Assembly: GCF_900108405.1 (NCBI RefSeq)
Contig: NZ_FNXG01000005.1
Coordinates: 131,501-195,500, forward strand
DNA: 64,000 bases
Origin: Paracoccus alkenifer
Lineage (GTDB): Bacteria > Pseudomonadota > Alphaproteobacteria > Rhodobacterales > Rhodobacteraceae
Direction of reading: 5' to 3'
Positions within the stretch are counted from its first letter, which is position 1, and every line of letters begins with the position of its first letter. Below, piece by piece: positions 18,301-25,934 of this stretch. Made by a program: the position numbers and the translations under genes. The notes beneath the pieces were generated by a model. The model was not told where the DNA came from and did no database searches. It was given only the letters and a program-made list of their open reading frames with translations.

Positions 18301-18522
18301 ACCTCGCTGGCCTTCATCCTGGGGGTGACGCCGCTGGCGGTGGCCACCGGGGCGGGGGCGGCGGCACAGAACGCCATCGGCATCGGGGTGATGGGCGGAA
18401 TGACCTCGGCCACCTTCCTGGGCATCTTCATGGTGCCGGGGTTCTATGTCGCGGTGCGCCGCCTGACCGGCGGCCGGCCGCTGGCCGCCACCCGCCGCAG
18501 CGGCGAGACCACCACCGCCTGA
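15394..18522 (+). CDS. RND multidrug efflux permease (HAE1/AcrB type)
   Basis: This 1042-residue inner-membrane proton antiporter is of the hydrophobe/amphiphile efflux family. It begins MAQFFIHRPVFAWVLAIVTM and has 12 membrane segments with two large periplasmic loops. The proton-relay aspartates in segment 4 are present in LLVDDAIVVVENVERL. The repeat-related segment in the second half reads IGLAAKNAILIVEFA. Length matches AcrB/MexB. It is coupled to the adaptor gene upstream and probably exports toxic amphiphiles or drugs; the substrate cannot be told from sequence. Confidence 0.96.
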   Translation: MAQFFIHRPVFAWVLAIVTMLAGLWGLMNLPVSQYPDIAPTTVRISASYPGATAAAVQNSVTTQIEDTLTGLEGLLYFESSSFNGRSSLTLTFDDSVDPTDALNDVQSRVRSVESRLPTPVQTRGVSVTRSTSSILMVGALVSPDGRYSTVELGNLLEEVVEGPVKRVPGVGGIDIFGSGYAMRIWLDPLRLAQYQLTPGDITGAVAEQNSTVSVGALGSQPVVPGQQFTANMTAQSQLTSVEDFERILLRTGEDGASVWLNDVADIEIGQQAYGANSRFNGANASGFGVNLETGANAVDTAAAVREVLESLRVALPEGVDLRVAYDTSPFVEKSIEKVYHTLFEAVALVIAVILIFLQKWRATIIPVVVVPVVLLGTFAMLFALGYSINTLTMFAMVLAIGLLVDDAIVVVENVERLMHDEGLDQVRATEIGMRQITGALIGIAVVLSAVFLPMAFMAGSTGVVYRQFSVTIITAMMLSLAAAMILTPSQTASLLRPHSGEARFAPARWFNRSFDAVTDWYAAVVARSVRWPFLVILVLVLLTAGVWQLFQRMNSTFLPTEDQGVLMAQINLSEGSTTQQTLAVVQEIEDYLLNEEPAVASTFGALGFGFSGTGQGRATLFVRLKDFAERPDPGQSAAAIVQRATKRFGSHRAGRINIVQPPPIQGLGNTAGFQMYLIDQSAQGTGALRAAATQLEETAQADPRLTNIRSSGDQDDAALRLDIDAQRAESLGLSLAEVNGMLSTIFAGREVNDFAMGATLRPVIVQAAAPFRMQPEDLTSWYARNNKGEMVPFSAFLSTRWEPIAPRLSRFEGTDAISITGSEAPGTTSGQAMEAMEELVAQMPGGYGIAWTGISYQEKQAGNQAPYLYALSALVVFLCLAALYESWTVPFSVMLAVPVGVLGAVVAALLFGQANDVYFKVGILTTIGLAAKNAILIVEFARDLEVRGRSTTEAAVEAARLRLRPILMTSLAFILGVTPLAVATGAGAAAQNAIGIGVMGGMTSATFLGIFMVPGFYVAVRRLTGGRPLAATRRSGETTTA

Positions 18523-18531
18523 GCGCCCATG

Positions 18532-18561
18532 AAAAAGCCGCCGCGAGGGAACGCGGCGGCG
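18532..18561 (-). terminator. Rho-independent terminator of asd
   Basis: A perfect 9-bp stem (GCCGCCGCG/CGCGGCGGC) with a six-base loop is followed on the minus strand by TTTTTC. It lies between the convergent efflux permease and asd genes and may also serve the plus strand as a hairpin. Confidence 0.85.
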
Positions 18562-18587
18562 GGCTTGTCACTGCGGCCGGATCGGGA

Positions 18588-19610
18588 TCAGCCCTTTTTC
18601 AGGCAGCGGTTGCCCAGCAGTTCGGCCACCTGAATTGCATTCAGCGCCGCGCCCTTGCGCAAATTATCGCTGACGCACCACAGGTTCAGCCCGTTTTCCA
18701 CCGACGGATCCTGACGGATGCGGCTGACATAGGTGGCATCCTCGCCCGCGGCCTCGATCGGGGTGACGTAGCCGCCCGGCTCGCGCTTGTCGACGACCAG
18801 CACCCCGGGGGATTCGCGCAGGATGTCGCGGGCCTCGTCCTCGTCCAGGAAATCCTCGAACTCGACGTTGATCGATTCGGCATGGCCGACGAATACCGGT
18901 ACCCGCACGCAGGTCGCCGTCACCTTGATCGAGGGGTCGATGATCTTCTTGGTCTCGACCACCATTTTCCATTCTTCCTTGGTGTCGCCGCTGTCCATGA
19001 AGGCGTCGATCTGGGGAATGGCGTTGAAGGCGATCTGGCGCTGGAACTTGGACGGCTCGACCTCTTGGCCGGGGACATACATCCCCTTGGTCTGGTTCCA
19101 CAATTCGTCCATGCCGTCCTTGCCGGCGCCGGAAACCGACTGATAGGTGCTGACCACCACCCGCTTGATCCGCGCCCGGTCGTGCAGCGGCTTCAGCGCC
19201 ACCACCATCTGCGCGGTCGAGCAGTTGGGGTTGGCGATGATCATTTTCTGGCGATAACCCTCGATCGCGTCCGGGTTCACCTCGGGGACGATCAGCGGCA
19301 CCTCGGGGTCGTAGCGATAAAGCGACGAGTTATCGATCACCACGCAGCCCTGGCTGGCGGCGATGGGGGCGTATTTCCGGGTCGCCTCCGAGCCGATGGC
19401 GAACAGCGCGATGTCGTAGCCGGTGAAATCGAACCCGTCGATGTCCTTGGTTTTCAGGGTCTTGTCGCCATAGCTGACCTCGGTGCCAAGGCTCCGGCGT
19501 GACGCCAGAGCCACCACCTCATCGGCAGGAAACTGGCGCTCGGCCAGAATATTCAGCATTTCACGGCCCACGTTGCCCGTGGCGCCCGCGACGACAACCC
19601 TGTAGCCCAT
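18588..19610 (-). CDS. asd: Aspartate-semialdehyde dehydrogenase
   Basis: This 340-residue enzyme reduces aspartyl phosphate to aspartate semialdehyde for lysine, diaminopimelate, threonine and methionine synthesis. The NADP-binding GATGNVGREML is at 9-19 and the catalytic cysteine is C130 in NPNCSTAQ; VSTYQSVSGAGKDGM is also conserved. I chose the ATG at 19610 because AAAGGG lies six bases upstream; the ATG two codons earlier touches that ribosome site. The gene is monocistronic with its own terminator. Confidence 0.97.
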   Translation of the reverse strand: MGYRVVVAGATGNVGREMLNILAERQFPADEVVALASRRSLGTEVSYGDKTLKTKDIDGFDFTGYDIALFAIGSEATRKYAPIAASQGCVVIDNSSLYRYDPEVPLIVPEVNPDAIEGYRQKMIIANPNCSTAQMVVALKPLHDRARIKRVVVSTYQSVSGAGKDGMDELWNQTKGMYVPGQEVEPSKFQRQIAFNAIPQIDAFMDSGDTKEEWKMVVETKKIIDPSIKVTATCVRVPVFVGHAESINVEFEDFLDEDEARDILRESPGVLVVDKREPGGYVTPIEAAGEDATYVSRIRQDPSVENGLNLWCVSDNLRKGAALNAIQVAELLGNRCLKKG

Positions 19611-19684
19611 CGGCATCCCTTTCAAATCAAGACGGCGGGACATAGCCGAAATTGCACGCAAAGTGAAGGCGGCGCGGTGGCAAT

Positions 19685-19737
19685 GGGTATTTGGACCAGA
19701 AAGAAGCCGCAGGGGTTTCTTTCTGGCATAAATACCC
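19685..19737. repeat. Intergenic palindrome, copy A
   Basis: Two 21-base arms (19685-19705 and 19717-19737) form an imperfect inverted repeat with about 18 matches and an 11-base loop. Each arm has the form GGGTATTT, three variable bases, then CCAGAAAGAA. It lies in the divergent gap between asd and the M17 peptidase gene. A second copy is at 44307-44356. Confidence 0.8.
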
Positions 19738-19773
19738 ACAAGACAGGGCCGAAACAGCCCAAGGAAGCCGCCG

Positions 19774-21162
19774 ATGACCGAACCCGAATTCGCGCCCGCA
19801 GGGGCGGACAGCCGCCCGCTGTGGCTGGTGTCGCAGGGCGATGCTGGGCCGCTTTGGCCCGAGGGGATCGACCCGGCGTTTCCGCTGGCCGCCGGGTTTT
19901 TGGGTAAGTCGGGGCAGCTGTGCCTGTTGCCCGGGCCGGGGGGCGTGGCGGGCGCGCTGTTCGGCATCGGCTGCCCCGCCACCCCTGCCGACCGGCCCGC
20001 GCGTGAGCGGTTCACCATGGCCCGCGCCGCCGAGGCGCTGCCCGAAGGCGCCTGGCGGATTGAGGGCGCGCCTGCAGGCTATGACCTGACCCATGCCGCG
20101 CTGGGCTGGCTGTTTGCCCAATATCGTTTCAACCGCTACAAACCGGCCGAGCCGCCCAAGGCGCGGCTGGTCTGCCCCAATGGCGTCGATGCGGTGCAGC
20201 TGCTGGCGATGGCCGCAGGCGAATATCTGGCCCGCGACCTGATCAACACCCCCGCCGCCGATCTGGGGCCGGCTGATCTGGAAGAAGTCGCGCGCGATCT
20301 TGCCGCCCGCCACGGGGCCGAGGTAAATGTGATCACAGGCGCCGCGCTGGCAAAGGGATTTCCGATGATCCACGCTGTCGGCCGTGCAGCTGGCCCGGGG
20401 CGCGCGCCGCGGCTGATCGAGCTGCGCTTTCCGGGCGGCGGCCCGGCGGTGGCGCTGGTCGGCAAGGGGGTCTGCTTTGACACCGGCGGGCTGGACATCA
20501 AGCCCTCGTCCTCGATGCTGCTGATGAAAAAGGACATGGGCGGCGCCGCCAATGTGCTGGGTCTGGCCGAGACGCTGGCCCGGCTGGGACGCGCCGGCGG
20601 GCTGCGGGTGCTGATCCCGGCGGTGGAAAACGCCGTCGCCGGCGACAGTTTCCGCCCCGGCGACGTGCTGACCAGCCGCAAGGGCCTGACGGTCGAGGTC
20701 AACAACACCGACGCCGAGGGCCGGCTGGTCCTGGCCGATGCGCTGGCCTGGGCGGCCGAGGAAACGCCCGCGCTGATGGTGTCGATGGCCACGCTGACCG
20801 GCGCGGCGCGGGTGGCCCTTGGCCCCGACCTGCCGCCGTTCTTTTGCGATGACGATGCGGCGGCGGATGCGCTGTATCGCGCCGGTTGTGATCACGCCGA
20901 TCCGGTCTGGCGCCTGCCCTTTTGGGAGCCCTACGAGGCGATGATCGAGCCGGCCATCGCCGATCTGGACAACGCGCCCTCGGGCGGGTTTGCGGGCGCC
21001 ATCACCGCCGCGCTGTTCCTGCGCCGTTTCGCCGAGGGCGCTGGACGCTATGTGCATTTCGACATCTACGGCTGGCAGCCTGCGGCCGCGCCGGGCCGGC
21101 CCAAGGGCGGCGTGGGGCAGGGGATGCGCGCGATCCTGCATGCGCTGCCCGAGTTGGTTTGA
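19774..21162 (+). CDS. M17 (leucyl) aminopeptidase family protein
   Basis: This 462-residue protein is an M17 di-zinc aminopeptidase. The catalytic region is complete: VGKGVCFDTGGLDIKP (lysine at 231), MKKDMGGAA, and the signature NTDAEGRL at 311-318. The N-terminal domain is shorter and more divergent than in PepA, as in the PepB-like alphaproteobacterial branch. It releases N-terminal amino acids in the cytosol. Its stop overlaps the NlpC/P60 gene start (TGATG), suggesting joint work on peptides, possibly recycled cell-wall peptides. Two TGTGATCACA-type sites lie within the gene. Confidence 0.93.
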   Translation: MTEPEFAPAGADSRPLWLVSQGDAGPLWPEGIDPAFPLAAGFLGKSGQLCLLPGPGGVAGALFGIGCPATPADRPARERFTMARAAEALPEGAWRIEGAPAGYDLTHAALGWLFAQYRFNRYKPAEPPKARLVCPNGVDAVQLLAMAAGEYLARDLINTPAADLGPADLEEVARDLAARHGAEVNVITGAALAKGFPMIHAVGRAAGPGRAPRLIELRFPGGGPAVALVGKGVCFDTGGLDIKPSSSMLLMKKDMGGAANVLGLAETLARLGRAGGLRVLIPAVENAVAGDSFRPGDVLTSRKGLTVEVNNTDAEGRLVLADALAWAAEETPALMVSMATLTGAARVALGPDLPPFFCDDDAAADALYRAGCDHADPVWRLPFWEPYEAMIEPAIADLDNAPSGGFAGAITAALFLRRFAEGAGRYVHFDIYGWQPAAAPGRPKGGVGQGMRAILHALPELV

Positions 21163-21989
21163 TGGATCGCCGCCTGACCCCTGCGACTGATCGCGTGGCG
21201 CTGCGCGGCACCGGGGTGGCGCGGGATGTGATCACGGACGGAGAGCAGCGGCGGGTGGCGATGCCGTTGGTGGACCTGTGCCGCGCCCCCGACGGTCCCC
21301 GCGACCGGCAACTGCTGTTCGGCGCGGATGTGCTGCTGATCGAGGCGCGGGACGGCTGGGGTTTCGTGCAGGCCGCTGCGGACGGGTATTGCGGCTGGGT
21401 GCCTCTGGCGGCTCTGGGCGATGCAGGCGATGTGATCACACGCCGGGTCAGCGCGCCGGCGACGCATGTCTACCCCGCCCCCGACTTCAAGCAGCGGGAA
21501 ACCCTGTCGCTGTCGCTGGGGTCGCGGCTGGCGGCGACCGGGGTCGAGGGGCGCTTTGCCCGGCTGGCAGGGGGCGGGTTCGTGCCGCTGCAACATCTGT
21601 CGGACCAGCCCGGCGACGCGGCAGAGATTGCGGTGTCGCTGCTGGGTACCCCCTATCTTTGGGGTGGCAACAGCCGCTGGGGCATCGACTGCTCGGGCCT
21701 CGTGCAGGCGGCGCTGCATGGCGCGGGTGTTGCCTGCCCGGGCGACAGCGACCTGCAATGCGCGGCCTTTCCCGAAGCCGCGATGATCCAGCGCGGCGAC
21801 CTGCTGTTCTGGCCGGGTCATGTGGCGCTGGCGCTGGATTCGGCCACAATGATTCATGCCACCGCCTTTGCCATGGCTGTGATCACAGAACCGATCTCTG
21901 ACGCCATCGCCCGGATCGAGGCCGCCGGCGAGGGGCCGTTCCTGGGTGCAAGACGACCGCGGCTGGACGACCGCATCAGCTTTCCGTAA
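21162..21989 (+). CDS. NlpC/P60 family peptidase
   Basis: This 275-residue protein has SH3-like segments in the first ~145 residues and a C-terminal NlpC/P60 cysteine-peptidase domain. The catalytic cysteine is C177 in WGIDCSGLVQ, with YLWGGNSRWG before it and the histidine H220 in WPGHVALAL. Such enzymes (YkfC-like) cut gamma-D-Glu to diaminopimelate bonds in peptidoglycan peptides. No signal peptide is visible, so it may act on recycled muropeptides in the cytosol. It is coupled to the M17 gene, a pairing seen in other Rhodobacterales as far as I recall. Confidence 0.9.
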   Translation: MDRRLTPATDRVALRGTGVARDVITDGEQRRVAMPLVDLCRAPDGPRDRQLLFGADVLLIEARDGWGFVQAAADGYCGWVPLAALGDAGDVITRRVSAPATHVYPAPDFKQRETLSLSLGSRLAATGVEGRFARLAGGGFVPLQHLSDQPGDAAEIAVSLLGTPYLWGGNSRWGIDCSGLVQAALHGAGVACPGDSDLQCAAFPEAAMIQRGDLLFWPGHVALALDSATMIHATAFAMAVITEPISDAIARIEAAGEGPFLGARRPRLDDRISFP

Positions 21990-22057
21990 CTGTCGTGCGG
22001 AAATTAACCTGCAATTTACCCGCAGCAGGTAACGTGGTGCTGACGAAGGGGAATCGC

Positions 22058-23119
22058 ATGGTGTATCTGTGGGTTCGGGCGGAAAGCCGCCCCAATGAGG
22101 ACAGGGTCGGCATCACCCCCGATGGCGCGCGCGACCTGATCCGCCGCGGCTTTCGCGTCTCGGTCGAGGACAGCCCGCGCCGGGTGATCCCGACGGCGGA
22201 GTATCGCGCCGCGGGTGCCTCGATCGTGGCCGAGGGAACGTGGCCCGAGGCGCCGCAAGATGCGATCATCCTTGGCCTCAAGGAACTGCCCGATGACAGT
22301 TCGGCCCTGCCCCATCGCCACATCATGTTCGGCCATGCCTTCAAGGGCCAGCCCGCCGGGCAGACGCTGTTGCGGCGGTTTCGCGCGGGCGGCGGGCGGC
22401 TTTACGACCTGGAATATCTGCTGGACGACCACGGGCGGCGGCTGGCGGCCTTTGGTTACTGGGCGGGCTATGCCGGCGCGGCGGTATCGCTGAAATCCTG
22501 GGCGGCGCAGCAGCGGGGCGGCATCTGCGGCCCGGTCGGCACCTACCACGACAAGGATGCGCTGGCGGCCGAGCTGCGGGCCGAACTGGACGCCACCGGC
22601 CAACCCCGCCCCCGCGCCATCGTCATCGGCGCGCGCGGCCGCGTCGGCTCTGGCGCCGCCGATCTTTGCGGGGAAATGGGCATGCGGGTCACGAAATGGG
22701 ATATGGAGGAGACCGCGCATGGCGGCCCCTTCCCGGAAATCCTGCTGCACGAGATCTTTCTCAACTGCATCCTGGCGCAGCCCGGCTGCCCGGTTTTCGT
22801 GCCGGAAACCGCGGTCAACCCGGGTCGCGCGCTGCGGGTGATCGGCGATATCGCTTGCGATCCGACCAGCGAATTCAACCCGGTGCGGGTCTATGACCGC
22901 ACCACCGACTGGGCCGCTCCGGCGCTGCGGGTGGCGGACAACCCGCCGCTGGACGTGATGGCCATCGATAACCTGCCCTCGATGCTGCCGCGCGAATCCA
23001 GCCGCGATTATGCCTCGCAACTGTTGCCGGTGCTGCGCGAGCTCGACACCATCGACGCCGGCCCGTGGGGGCGGGCCGCGGCGATCTTTGACACGCATCT
23101 GAAAGGGCTTCAGCCATGA
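22058..23119 (+). CDS. Saccharopine dehydrogenase (LKR-type), AlaDH/PNT fold
   Basis: This 353-residue protein starts VYLWVRAESRPNEDRVGITPDGARDLI, typical of the alanine dehydrogenase/transhydrogenase N-domain as used in yeast Lys1 and lysine-ketoglutarate reductase. A second Rossmann part begins AIVIGARGRVGSGAADL. It would interconvert lysine plus 2-oxoglutarate and saccharopine. The start at 22058 has AAGGGGA upstream. The next gene overlaps by four bases (ATGA) and encodes the second step, so the pair probably degrades or makes lysine through saccharopine. Confidence 0.82.
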   Translation: MVYLWVRAESRPNEDRVGITPDGARDLIRRGFRVSVEDSPRRVIPTAEYRAAGASIVAEGTWPEAPQDAIILGLKELPDDSSALPHRHIMFGHAFKGQPAGQTLLRRFRAGGGRLYDLEYLLDDHGRRLAAFGYWAGYAGAAVSLKSWAAQQRGGICGPVGTYHDKDALAAELRAELDATGQPRPRAIVIGARGRVGSGAADLCGEMGMRVTKWDMEETAHGGPFPEILLHEIFLNCILAQPGCPVFVPETAVNPGRALRVIGDIACDPTSEFNPVRVYDRTTDWAAPALRVADNPPLDVMAIDNLPSMLPRESSRDYASQLLPVLRELDTIDAGPWGRAAAIFDTHLKGLQP

Positions 23120-24255
23120 CCATCCATTGGGTCGGAACCGGACTGTCCTCGATTCCCGGGCTGCGGCGGCTGCTGGGCGGCAAGGCCCCGGTCACCGTCT
23201 GGAACCGCACCGTCGAAAAGGCCGAATCCGCGGTGGGTGAGCTGACCGACGACATCCGCGAATTCTCGCCCGAACGGCTGGCGGCCGAGGTCCGGCCCGG
23301 CGACGTGGTGGTTTCCATGCTGCCCGCCGACCGCCACCCGGCGCTGGCGCGCATGTGCATCGAGCGGCGGGCGCATTTCGTCAGCTCGTCCTATATCTCG
23401 CCCGAGATGGCGGCGCTGGAACAGGCCGCGATGGATGCGGGCGTCGCGCTGGTGAATGAGGTCGGGCTGGACCCCGGCATCGACCACCTGATGGCGCACG
23501 AGCTGGTGGCGGATTACCGCCAGATCGCGCAACCCGGGGATGAGGTCAGCTTTACCAGCTATTGCGGCGGGATTCCGGCCCGACCCAACCCGTTCCGCTA
23601 CAAGTTTTCATGGTCTCCGCTGGGGGTGCTGCGGGCGCTGCGTTCGCCCTCGCGATCATTGCGGGACGGGGCCGAGCGGATCGTCGACCGCCCCTGGCAC
23701 GCGATCGAAGCTTACGACGCGCCGCTGCCCGAACCCGAGCGGTTCGAGGTCTATCCCAACCGCGATTCGGTCGAGTTCATCGGCCAATACGGCTTTGCCC
23801 CGGACTGGAAAATCCGTGATTTCGTGCGCGGCACCCTGCGCCTGCAAGGCTGGGCCGATGCCTGGGCCGGCGTCTTTGCCGAAATCGAGACGCTGGACGG
23901 CCCCGCGGGCGAATCCCGGCTGCGCGAAATGTCCGAGCAGTTCTGGACCGAAAACGCCTATGCCGAGGGTGAACCCGACCGGGTGGTGCTGTTCGTGCGC
24001 CTGACCGCGCGCCGGGGCGGGCAGGCGGTGTTCGACCGCGAATGGGCGCTGGATGCGCGCGGCAATGCGGACGGCAGCGCGATGGCGCAGCTGGTCTCGA
24101 TCCCCGTCGCGCTGGCGGTGGATGCGGTGCTGGCGGGCGGGTTCCCCCCCGGCGTTCACCCCGCGCCCGACGATCCGGCGCTGGTCGCGGGCTGGCTGGA
24201 CCAGATCCGCCAGCTTGCCGACCACATGGAAAAGCTGGACCATCTGGGGCGCTGA
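23116..24255 (+). CDS. Saccharopine dehydrogenase / reductase family protein
   Basis: This 379-residue protein resembles the glutamate-forming saccharopine dehydrogenases (Lys9 type): nucleotide-binding IHWVGTGLSSIPGL, WNRTVEKAESAV, FVSSSYISPEMAALEQAA and NEVGLDPGIDHLMA, then SFTSYCGGIPARPNPFRYKFSWSP. It would convert saccharopine to aminoadipate semialdehyde and glutamate. The first glycine motif is shortened (GTGLSS), so cofactor use may differ. It overlaps the upstream LKR-type gene by ATGA. A downstream aminoadipate-semialdehyde dehydrogenase is not adjacent. Confidence 0.82.
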   Translation: MTIHWVGTGLSSIPGLRRLLGGKAPVTVWNRTVEKAESAVGELTDDIREFSPERLAAEVRPGDVVVSMLPADRHPALARMCIERRAHFVSSSYISPEMAALEQAAMDAGVALVNEVGLDPGIDHLMAHELVADYRQIAQPGDEVSFTSYCGGIPARPNPFRYKFSWSPLGVLRALRSPSRSLRDGAERIVDRPWHAIEAYDAPLPEPERFEVYPNRDSVEFIGQYGFAPDWKIRDFVRGTLRLQGWADAWAGVFAEIETLDGPAGESRLREMSEQFWTENAYAEGEPDRVVLFVRLTARRGGQAVFDREWALDARGNADGSAMAQLVSIPVALAVDAVLAGGFPPGVHPAPDDPALVAGWLDQIRQLADHMEKLDHLGR

Positions 24256-24334
24256 CGCCCCCTTGCGCCGGGAACGATTCCCTGCGCCCGCGGTTTCCTC
24301 TGTTCGCACGAATTTGTTTCAGGGGGATATTGCC

Positions 24335-25519
24335 ATGAAGCTGTTGCGTTCCGTGGCTGCTGCTGCGGCCTCGTTGTTGCCGGCATTGGGGGCTGCGCAG
24401 GATTTCAACGCCGCGCCGCCCAATGCGCCGGACCAGAGCCCTGCGTTCGAGGGTCAGGCCCGCGCGCCGGTCCTGACCGACGACATCGCGCTGAAAGCGG
24501 ATGTGATCACAGACGGGCTGGACCATCCTTGGGCGATGGAGCAACTGCCCGATGGCAGTTGGCTGGTGACCGAACGGCCCGGACAGATGCGGGTGATTTC
24601 CCCGGGCGGCGAGCTGTCCGATCCGATTTCGGGCCTGCCAGAGGTGGCGGCGGTCGGCCAGGGCGGCTTGCTGGATGTGCTACTGGCCGAAGATTTCGCG
24701 CAATCGCGGCGGCTGTGGTTCAGCTATGCCGCGCCGGCCGAGGGCGGCAACCACACCGCCGTCGCCACCGCCACGCTGTCTGCCGACAATTCGGCGCTGG
24801 AGGGCGTCGAGCAGATCTTTGCGCAGGTGCCGGTTTATGACGGCAGGCTGCATTTCGGCAGCCGGCTGGTTCATGCAGGCGATGGCAATCTGTTCGTGAC
24901 GCTGGGCGAGCGGTCGGACACTCCGATCCGCGACACCGCGCAGCAGGACGACAACCATCTGGGCAAGCTGCTGCGGATCGACGCGATGACCGGCGCGCCG
25001 GCCGAGGGCAACCCGGGGCTTGGCCTGCCCGAGGTCTGGGCCAAGGGTTTCCGCAATGTGCAGGCCGCCGCCCGCGATGCGCAGGGGCGGTTGTGGACGG
25101 TCGAACACGGACCCAAGGGCGGGGATGAGCTGAACCGGCCCGAGCCGGGGCTGAATTACGGCTGGCCTGTGATCACATATGGGCTGGATTATGACGGCAG
25201 CCCGATCAACGACGGCATCACCGCGCAGGACGGGATGGAGCAGCCGGTCTATTACTGGGATCCCGTGATCGCCCCCTCGGGGTTGGTGTTCTATGATGGC
25301 GAGATGTTCCCCGAATGGCAGGGCGACGCCCTGATCGGGAATCTGCAAACAGATCAGGCGTTTACCCGGCTGCGGCTTGACGGCGACCGCGTGACCGGCG
25401 AGGCGCGCCATCTTTCCGGACAGGGCCGGGTCCGCGACATCGCGGTGGCCGCGGACGGTGCGGTGATGCTGCTGACGGATGAGGACAACGGCGCCCTGCT
25501 GCGGGTCAGCCGGGAATGA
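24335..25519 (+). CDS. PQQ-type sugar dehydrogenase (YliI/Asd-like)
   Basis: This 394-residue protein has a signal peptide (about 1-21) and a six-bladed beta-propeller of the soluble glucose/aldose sugar dehydrogenase family. Typical segments are GLDHPWAMEQLPDGSWLVTERPGQ, HFGSRLVHAGDGNLFVTLGER, QQDDNHLGKLLRID and EHGPKGGDELNRPEPGLNYGWP. It oxidises aldoses in the periplasm using PQQ and calcium if PQQ is available; no pqq genes are in the window. A strong ribosome site (AGGGGGA) precedes the start. Two TGTGATCACA sites lie within it. Confidence 0.9.
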   Translation: MKLLRSVAAAAASLLPALGAAQDFNAAPPNAPDQSPAFEGQARAPVLTDDIALKADVITDGLDHPWAMEQLPDGSWLVTERPGQMRVISPGGELSDPISGLPEVAAVGQGGLLDVLLAEDFAQSRRLWFSYAAPAEGGNHTAVATATLSADNSALEGVEQIFAQVPVYDGRLHFGSRLVHAGDGNLFVTLGERSDTPIRDTAQQDDNHLGKLLRIDAMTGAPAEGNPGLGLPEVWAKGFRNVQAAARDAQGRLWTVEHGPKGGDELNRPEPGLNYGWPVITYGLDYDGSPINDGITAQDGMEQPVYYWDPVIAPSGLVFYDGEMFPEWQGDALIGNLQTDQAFTRLRLDGDRVTGEARHLSGQGRVRDIAVAADGAVMLLTDEDNGALLRVSRE

Positions 25520-25540
25520 TCGCGCCTGCTGCGGGTGTGA

Positions 25541-25888
25541 TCACATCCGCAGCAGCTCGTCACCCTCGGCGCCGGGGGTCAGGCCAAGCGCCTCCATCCC
25601 CGATTCCAGATGGTCGGCCAGTTGCGGCTCGCCCAGCAGGTAATCCTCGGTCGGCGTGGTCTTTTCGTTGCGGGCGGTTTCGATCGCCTCGGCCAGATCC
25701 GAGGCGTCAAAGGTGCCGCGCCCGATCCACATCACGGCGGTCAGTTCGGCCTGTTCATCCTCGGTCAGGGTGCCGATGAAATCGCGCAGCTCATAAGCGC
25801 TGCGGCTGCCGCTGCCGTCCATCCCGAAATCATATTCCCGGGCTCTCAGGACGACGAAGGCGATCTTGTCGGCGCTCAGTTCGAACAT
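25541..25888 (-). CDS. DUF3775 domain protein
   Basis: This 115-residue acidic protein begins MFELSADKIAFVVLRAREYDFG, the start of the DUF3775 family common in alphaproteobacteria, and continues ELRDFIGTLTEDEQAELTAVMWIGRG. No function is known. The start has GAGAGGA upstream. It lies just downstream of mutL on the same strand (46 bases) and its 3' end faces the sugar-dehydrogenase gene 21 bases away. A TGTGATCACA palindrome overlaps its stop codon. Confidence 0.75.
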   Translation of the reverse strand: MFELSADKIAFVVLRAREYDFGMDGSGSRSAYELRDFIGTLTEDEQAELTAVMWIGRGTFDASDLAEAIETARNEKTTPTEDYLLGEPQLADHLESGMEALGLTPGAEGDELLRM

Positions 25889-25934
25889 GGCTGTCCTCTC
25901 TTTCGGCGCATTGTCGCCCGGGGTCGCGTGTCGG

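Larger units (their letters stand above)
20328..25545. repeat. Cluster of the palindrome TGTGATCACA
   Basis: Exact copies start at 20328, 21431, 21878, 24502, 25168 and 25536; copies ending in G instead of A start at 20887 and 21227. Seven lie inside the M17, NlpC/P60 and sugar-dehydrogenase genes and one overlaps the stop of the DUF3775 gene. Reading the rest of the window I found only two related sites, TGTGATCACC at 4986 and CGTGATCACA at 13271. Confidence 0.85.
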
